From Gyrodactylus bullatarudis (Eukaryota > Platyhelminthes > Monogenea > Gyrodactylidea > Gyrodactylidae), in contig SSNU01000110.1 of NCBI GenBank assembly GCA_012064415.1, positions 62,001 to 126,000 of the forward strand: a DNA stretch of 64,000 bases. Reading direction: 5' to 3'. The notes under the pieces are model-generated. The model saw nothing but the letters and a program-made list of their open reading frames with translations, was not told where the DNA came from and ran no database searches. Below, piece by piece: positions 58,901 through 64,000 of the stretch. Numbering within the stretch: the stretch's first letter is position 1; each line of letters begins with the position of its first letter. Both the position numbers and the translations under genes were made by a program.

Positions 58901-61404
58901 ACCATTAAAGGGCTTACTGTCCTCAATAAAAAACGAAGACAACTATTTAATCGTATTGGGCAACCTCCCAAGCCAGTGACAACACGATGGGGTGAATGGC
59001 TTAACGCAATAAAATACTATAATCAGAATTTTAACGAAGTGAAAGCCATTGTTCTAAATATGGAAAATAGTGGATCTAAAGTTCTAAAAGCTAAAGAGGC
59101 TGTACAGAGTCCTAACCTTTATCTGGATTTGGTTGAAATTTCAACAAACTACATGGAATTTATTGTTCTAATCAAAGAAATTCAGTCATCTAGTGCGACA
59201 ATATTAGAGTTTTTTCCAAAGCTAAAAGCTATACAATTCCCTAATGATCCAGCTAATATAAAGAATTATATAAACACTAGGCTCGAGAGCAATGAGATGA
59301 ATAAACTTTATTATGGAATCCAAATATAGTCCAGAGGAAAATGCAATGATATCAAAGTGTCAACCTACTTCTGCTGACGTTGAAAGATCATTTAGTTGCA
59401 CAAAAGCAATTATGAAAAAAGAATCAAATTTTAACACAGAAAACTTGAAATATTACACATGTATTCGAAATAATCGAGATAAAAAATTTGAATAAATATT
59501 TTAAATTATATTTAAGTCTTACTACTTACAAGTGATCGCTAAAAGTCATATTTAGAGTATTATTTTTATTTTTCAAGTCTTTTTTTAATGTCATATTGGG
59601 CCGATTTTTAGGTATTATTTTTGGTTGCCCTGATAATCATTAGACTAATTTTTATTCAATATTCTTTTAGATCACTGATGCCTGCCAAGAGTCAGTTGAT
59701 GATACAAACTTTTGAAATCATCCGCTTAATCTCTGTACCGGGACAAAGTTTCTCAACTAACTCTCAACAAAACGACATTGACGTTTTATTACTCACTGTT
59801 GCTACAGATTGTCATTCTATTTCAGGTGACATTGAGGACAAGATTAAAGCAGGAAATTTGAATCAATCAACATTAAATAGATCTCAAGCACAAAATCAAA
59901 TTCATCAGCCTGTAAAAATCAACTTGTTTGATGGTCATACAGTAAACTATTTCGGTCTAAAGTTCGTCATAAGTCAACTAGAAATGAGCTTCTATGAGTG
60001 TAGCAACATGCTCAATCAGCTGGATATGTCACTTAAAGTGAGTTTAACTCAATATCAAATTCATTATGGCCACCTCTATTCATTTGAAATGCAAGATTTG
60101 CATTTATTCTAAGCAAATCCTCTTAAATATTGATTTTTTCTCAGATTCTCTTTGATCCATTCAGTGTGTATAACGATGAAAATTCTTACGAAATTGAAAC
60201 TGGCCAATTCAAATCCAGGCTAGAATCATTGATTTTACGTTTGATCATCTTGACAGAATGCCTTGACCAGCTCATGCAAACTTCGGTTCTTGCTCCATCT
60301 CCTATTGCTGATGAAATTGTTTCAATTGGATCCCGGTTCATTAACCTGAATAACAACTTGATCAAAAGTGTCAGTTTGATTTCATCATCTGCCATATTTT
60401 TTAAATTCTCATCATCCTATTCTATTAGCTATTTAACATTTGCAAGTGGAATAAAGAATTTTATCCAGAGCAGTTTGACATGCTCGTGGGAACAATTGGC
60501 CGTCAATTATCAGTGCATGCCTATACATTCATTTATTACTTGCAGGTAAATTTCCTATTGGATAGGAGTTTTTAAACTCAAATATCCATAATAATCATTT
60601 TTAATTTAGTCCTCTGACACTGAACATGCTAAACTGCAAGAGGAACTAAAGCCTGGCTCCAAAGTTAGAAAGACAATGAAACGTCAAATTCGGGAAGTTC
60701 CAATGTTTATTTTCAACCTGGAAGAGTATGAAAAATCAATCAGGAAATTTTCTGCAAAATTCAAGAAGCAACTAGTTAAAAATTTGAAATTAGGATTAGC
60801 AAGAGATTTTCGTATTATTGAAACTAAGCTCAGTTCACCTCCAACATCACAGCACTCAGTTGTATCGGATATTTCCAAGTCCAGCATGTACGTTTTAATA
60901 TCGCCCATCTACTTTTGAGTAGTTTTGACAATACAAAAAATAAAAATATTTAGATTGTCAATTGCCAGAAATGAATCGTCGCAAAATTCCAATGTCTCCT
61001 CAGAATATCCTCCTGTAGAAGAGGCACCCTGCATTCCCAGTTCTGTAAAATCTTCTCAAGATTCCAATATTGATGATATAATGTCAGATAATAAATCAGA
61101 GGATGATAATCAGCCTGATGAGGAAGCGGAAGAAGATGAAGAAATTGTTAATTCAGATGATGATCCGTTTGAAGAGAAAGATTCTGATAATGAAAACAAT
61201 GATGAAGACAAAGATGATTATAATCAAGACGATGATATAGAAAATCAAGAACCTGTCATATCACCAGTACGGCCTAAATATTCTTTAGGCAGTAAAAGAT
61301 CTCTTACACACCGTTTCACACCATCTGGGACAGTCAATCAAGGATTCACTCCAGTCTTACCCAATCGAGGTTCAAGCAATTTTACCTTTAAGAAAAAACG
61401 CTAG
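52995..61404 (+). CDS. FANCI: Fanconi anemia group I protein
   Basis: Partner of FANCD2 in interstrand-crosslink repair. Seventeen exons: 52995-53537, 53563-53927, 53960-54239, 54273-54363, 54441-54895, 54955-55767, 55824-56002, 56062-56467, 56534-56700, 56755-56908, 57069-57347, 57406-57656, 59671-60037, 60145-60369, 60429-60545, 60610-60887, 60954-61404; all phases join; about 1,806 aa against about 1,330 in human. Family matches: EWDQANVCVLLKKMKD (N-terminal), SRRIAIKAFILILKHVRV (region of the modified lysine), HAYTFIYYLQ, and VPMFIFNLEEYEKSIRKFS with LARDFRII near the end. SQ/TQ clusters lie at about residues 537-580 and 781-806. The tail is acidic (about 1704-1757) and ends in KKKR. The equivalent of human K523 is R512, with a lysine at 516. 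The first intron is 25 bp (an alternative acceptor 36 bp later keeps frame). Intron 12 holds a hAT element. Splice sites are predicted by eye. Confidence 0.93.
57748..59632 (+). mobile_element. hAT transposon in FANCI intron 12
   Basis: 1,885 bp. Termini CAGGGCAAC and GTTGCCCTG; perfect 8-bp target duplications ATAATCAT at 57740-57747 and 59633-59640. CAGGG ends with 8-bp duplications are typical of hAT. Without it the host intron would be about 121 bp, in line with its neighbours. Confidence 0.95.
58130..59495 (+). pseudogene. hAT transposase, one frameshift
   Basis: N-terminal BED-like zinc finger (YCMKCHCYVNYEKNF with QHRNTAFH), then MIDESEIKG, the DDE-type block LLISDGASYF, LHITCLAHLLHNC with the hAT Cys/His pattern, and TRWGEW. 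The first frame (399 codons) ends at 59329. The C-terminal hAT dimerisation block CQPTSADVERSFSCTKAIM continues in the +1 frame from about 59313 to 59495, so a single indel near 59315-59330 separates them. A short intron there is possible but no good sites are seen. The C-terminal block is shorter than in standard hAT proteins. Confidence 0.88.
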
Positions 61405-61708
61405 CTTATATGTTTTTTTAATAACTAAGAAAATAAATTTTATCTATTCATTTTATTTATACTTCATAATCTTTTTGTTCCTTTTCAAGATTATCATTGA
61501 AATCTTTCACAGAGATTCGAAAAATATTCAAGCTAGAGGACTGCTCAACTCTTTAGTGTATTCAACCACATGTACAAGCATTTTAAGCATTGAAAGCTAA
61601 GTTTGGAAATTTATCAAAAAAGGTAGATATTTTAAATATTTTTTATATCTAATTAATCTTACGTGGCATAGTTTGGATGGCTTAGTTGGTATAGTACCTA
61701 ACAAACCT
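61405..61708. other. FANCI 3' flank with polyadenylation signal and tRNA-like patch
   Basis: AATAAA at 61432, 28 bp past the FANCI stop. Near 61672, GGATGGCTTAGTTGGTATAG followed by TACCTAACA resembles the 5' half (D arm and A box) of a tRNA. The rest of the cloverleaf is absent because a MITE begins directly after it. Confidence 0.5.
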
Positions 61709-62442
61709 AGTTGACATGAAGATGAGAATTTACTATTTTTACAAAAAACTCAATATTTTTCTCCGGATTCACAAAAAAATATAATTTTTTGAATTCTATA
61801 ACGGAATGAGCTAATAAGATGTGGATATTCGCGAAAATTCCGAAAAAATTCAATCTGAGTAAAATTAGGCCATTTGTCGAATTTCGAAAATGGATCAAAT
61901 TTCACTTTTTCAACGTTTGAACCCAAAATTTTTATCGATTTTGATAATTCCAAGCAGTTAAGTGATGAATTTGGGATCGAGATTAGACGAAGAATTCGGA
62001 TTCATCTGCAGTTCACTGAAGTTCGTCATTACAGTGGGAAATCGAACCATTTGAATTTTTCGATTATCTCGAAGACAAACTATCCAAAACCTGGAAGTTT
62101 AACTTTTTCTCGGAAACAGTGAGTTCTTTGCTATCTCTATGGCCAAATTCGAATTCTTCGTCTAATGTCGATCCCAAAAATCATCACTTAACTGCTTGGA
62201 ATTATCAAAATCGATAAAAATTTTGGGTTCAAAAGTTGAAAAAGTGGAAATTTGATCCATTTTCGAAATTCGACAAACGGCCTAATTTTACTCAGATTGA
62301 ATTTTTTCGGAATTTTTGCGAATATCCACATCTTATTAGCTCATTCCGTTATAGAATTCAAAAAATTATATTTTTTTGTGAATCCGGAGAAAAATATTGA
62401 GTTTTTTGTAAAAATAGTAAATTCTCATCTTCATGTCAACTA
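61709..62442. mobile_element. GAAGATG-ended foldback MITE, best preserved copy
   Basis: 734 bp with arms of about 290 bp (61709-62002 and 62150-62442) that are near-perfect inverted copies, shown by the same 63-codon frame reading outward on each strand. Ends CTAGTTGACATGAAGATGAG and its inverse. The centre is about 145 bp. No clear target duplication beyond TA. Confidence 0.85.
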
Positions 62443-62465
62443 GCTTTATATTAAATTAATTTTAA

Positions 62466-63364
62466 GGGTTAATTACAAAAAGTCTTATTTTACAATTGGT
62501 CCAAGTCATTTTTACAAAAAGTCTAAGATCTATTCAGTGTATTATCAAATGGTCTAAGTCTGTTTACAGAAAGTATAAGTGATATATGCGGCTATCATCA
62601 TTTGGCCTAACAAATTTACACGTTCTATAACTTAGCATAAAATATTTATCAATTGGCATAACTTTTTTGACGCCAAGTCTAAGTTTGGAAAACGGAGGTT
62701 TTAAGGTAAAAATAGTAAATAAGATTTATTTTGGCTACTGATAGCATCCTTCCCTATTTCAAAATGCATTGATACCTCCACTTAGAGCACACCCATTTTT
62801 AGTTTCTTCTTATAACCATCATACCTACAAGTAGTGTCGTGACAAAAAAAAAATTATTTAGAAGTGGTGTTTTGACGAAATTATCGTCTCAGAAATGTAA
62901 TTTTTGCTAAAATTAACCTGCATAAGATTCGCTCTCTAAATTTAGATTTTACGTGAAATTACTTCATTTTAACTTACTATTAACAAAATTTTACATATTG
63001 CACACAAAATTATGTCTTGAACACCATTCAATAGAGAATTAAAATTTAAAATTCAATGTTCTATCTCAACATTGACAACAATTTGAAAAATGAAAGGATG
63101 TTATCAGAAGCCGGAGTAAATTTGATTTACACTTTTTCATATTGTAAACTTAGAGTTGGCATCAAAAAACTTATGCCAATTGATAAATATTTGATGCATA
63201 GTTTGTTAGGCCAAATGATGATAGCCGCATATATCACTTATACTTTCTGTAAACAGACTTAGACCATTTGATAATACACTGAATAGATCTTAGACTTTTT
63301 GTAAAAATGACTTGGACCAATTGTAAAATATGACTTTTACCCTTAGACTTTTTGTAATTAACCC
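62466..63364. mobile_element. MULE-like foldback MITE, complete copy
   Basis: 899 bp, ends GGGTTAATTACAAAAAGTC and its inverse, arms of about 220 bp, and perfect 9-bp target duplications TAATTTTAA (62457-62465 and 63365-63373). A 9-bp duplication with long inverted repeats fits Mutator-like foldbacks. Second copy at 26046-26881. Confidence 0.85.
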
Positions 63365-63373
63365 TAATTTTAA

Positions 63374-64000
63374 TTGTCTCCCTGTTCATTCAAGTATTTA
63401 CCCCTCGAAATTTTAGGAATTCTACCTTTGTTCTCAAATAGTTCTGAGAATTGATTTTTACATAAATAAAATCCTCTGTATCTGTTTATTACTAAAATCT
63501 GTTCCAGTATTGTAATGTTGATAGTTTTAAAAATTGAGCTGTACTCTAATTCAGGCGATTATGAAATTCACTTGAATTGCCCTTAATAATTATTAATTAT
63601 AATTATTATAATTAAAACATCTCTAATACAGATTTTGTATATTTAATAAATTTCAATTTCATTAACCTTGTAATAAATTAAGCTGAGTTGTCTACGCTTG
63701 TGAAAATACTGTTTAAATCACGTCTTTGTGGAGACAGACACAAGCATCTTTGCGAGAAGCATTCTTAATTACCCAGAGCAAATAAATTCGAGTCCAAAAT
63801 CTTTCTCAAATTTTAGTTACATCTTATGCATTCACTACTTCTGGGTTGTTTTGTAGCTTCTTTTATTTGTAACAAAAAGTTCATTTTCACTCATCAGTGT
63901 GAAAATTAAAACTCGACTTTATTCGGTCAGCTACTAGATAGGAGAAAATAATACAATTCAAGTTATTATTTGGACATTGTCCATGCTCTTTGATTATTTC
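63374..64000. other. Right-edge sequence, nothing recognised
   Basis: AT-rich with no long frame, repeat or RNA gene that I can support. Confidence 0.5.

Noticed and set aside
61707..62443. Two identical 63-codon frames on opposite strands
   Set aside because: They are the two arms of a foldback MITE, not genes.

Overview
This is AT-rich nuclear DNA (roughly 70% A+T by eye) from an animal. It holds spliced genes for ABAT, AASDH, a peptide-receptor GPCR, CABLES and FANCI, a selenocysteine tRNA, and DNA transposons of the Merlin, Tc1/mariner, hAT, piggyBac-like and MULE-like types. I could not fix the phylum. Two traits stand out: many introns of only 25-39 bp, and type-I-minimal hammerhead ribozymes inside small repeats. 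Both are compatible with a flatworm-like or other fast-evolving invertebrate, but that is inference. One assembly gap (45003-45785) is present.

Layout. The left edge (329 to 1, minus) is an open first exon of an unidentified gene, divergent from ABAT. ABAT (792-2422, plus; mitochondrial GABA/beta-alanine aminotransferase) has six exons and five tiny introns. AASDH follows 218 bp later on the same strand (2641-19327; adenylation domain, carrier domain, PQQ-type propeller). Its first intron holds a 2.05-kb Merlin element with perfect 8-bp target duplications. Its last intron (9.8 kb) holds two antisense Cys-rich peptide exons, a hammerhead-bearing foldback and several MITEs. A neuromedin-U/pyrokinin/CAPA-type receptor starts 195 bp further on (four exons, 19523-44398); its large introns hold Tc1, Tc3-like, mariner and foldback elements.

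The stretch 44.4-48.7 kb is repeat and AT-rich sequence with a piggyBac-like MITE (containing the gap) and the best preserved hammerhead ribozyme (47624-47678, minus). CABLES (52858 to 48783, minus) has nine exons, including a 32-nt microexon between introns of 29 and 30 bp; its last intron carries the tRNA-Sec gene. FANCI (52995-61404, plus) shares a 136-bp divergent promoter with CABLES and has 17 exons; a hAT element with perfect 8-bp duplications sits in intron 12. The right end is two foldback MITEs followed by sequence without recognisable features.

How the genes relate. ABAT and AASDH both act on beta-alanine and sit head to tail, a plausible metabolic pair. FANCI (interstrand-crosslink repair) and CABLES (cyclin-box CDK/Abl adaptor) are linked only by their promoter. 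The tRNA-Sec gene implies that the organism decodes UGA as selenocysteine. Genes from ABAT to the AASDH adenylation exon, and most of CABLES and FANCI, are compact with tiny introns, while the AASDH 3' half and the GPCR are inflated by transposons.
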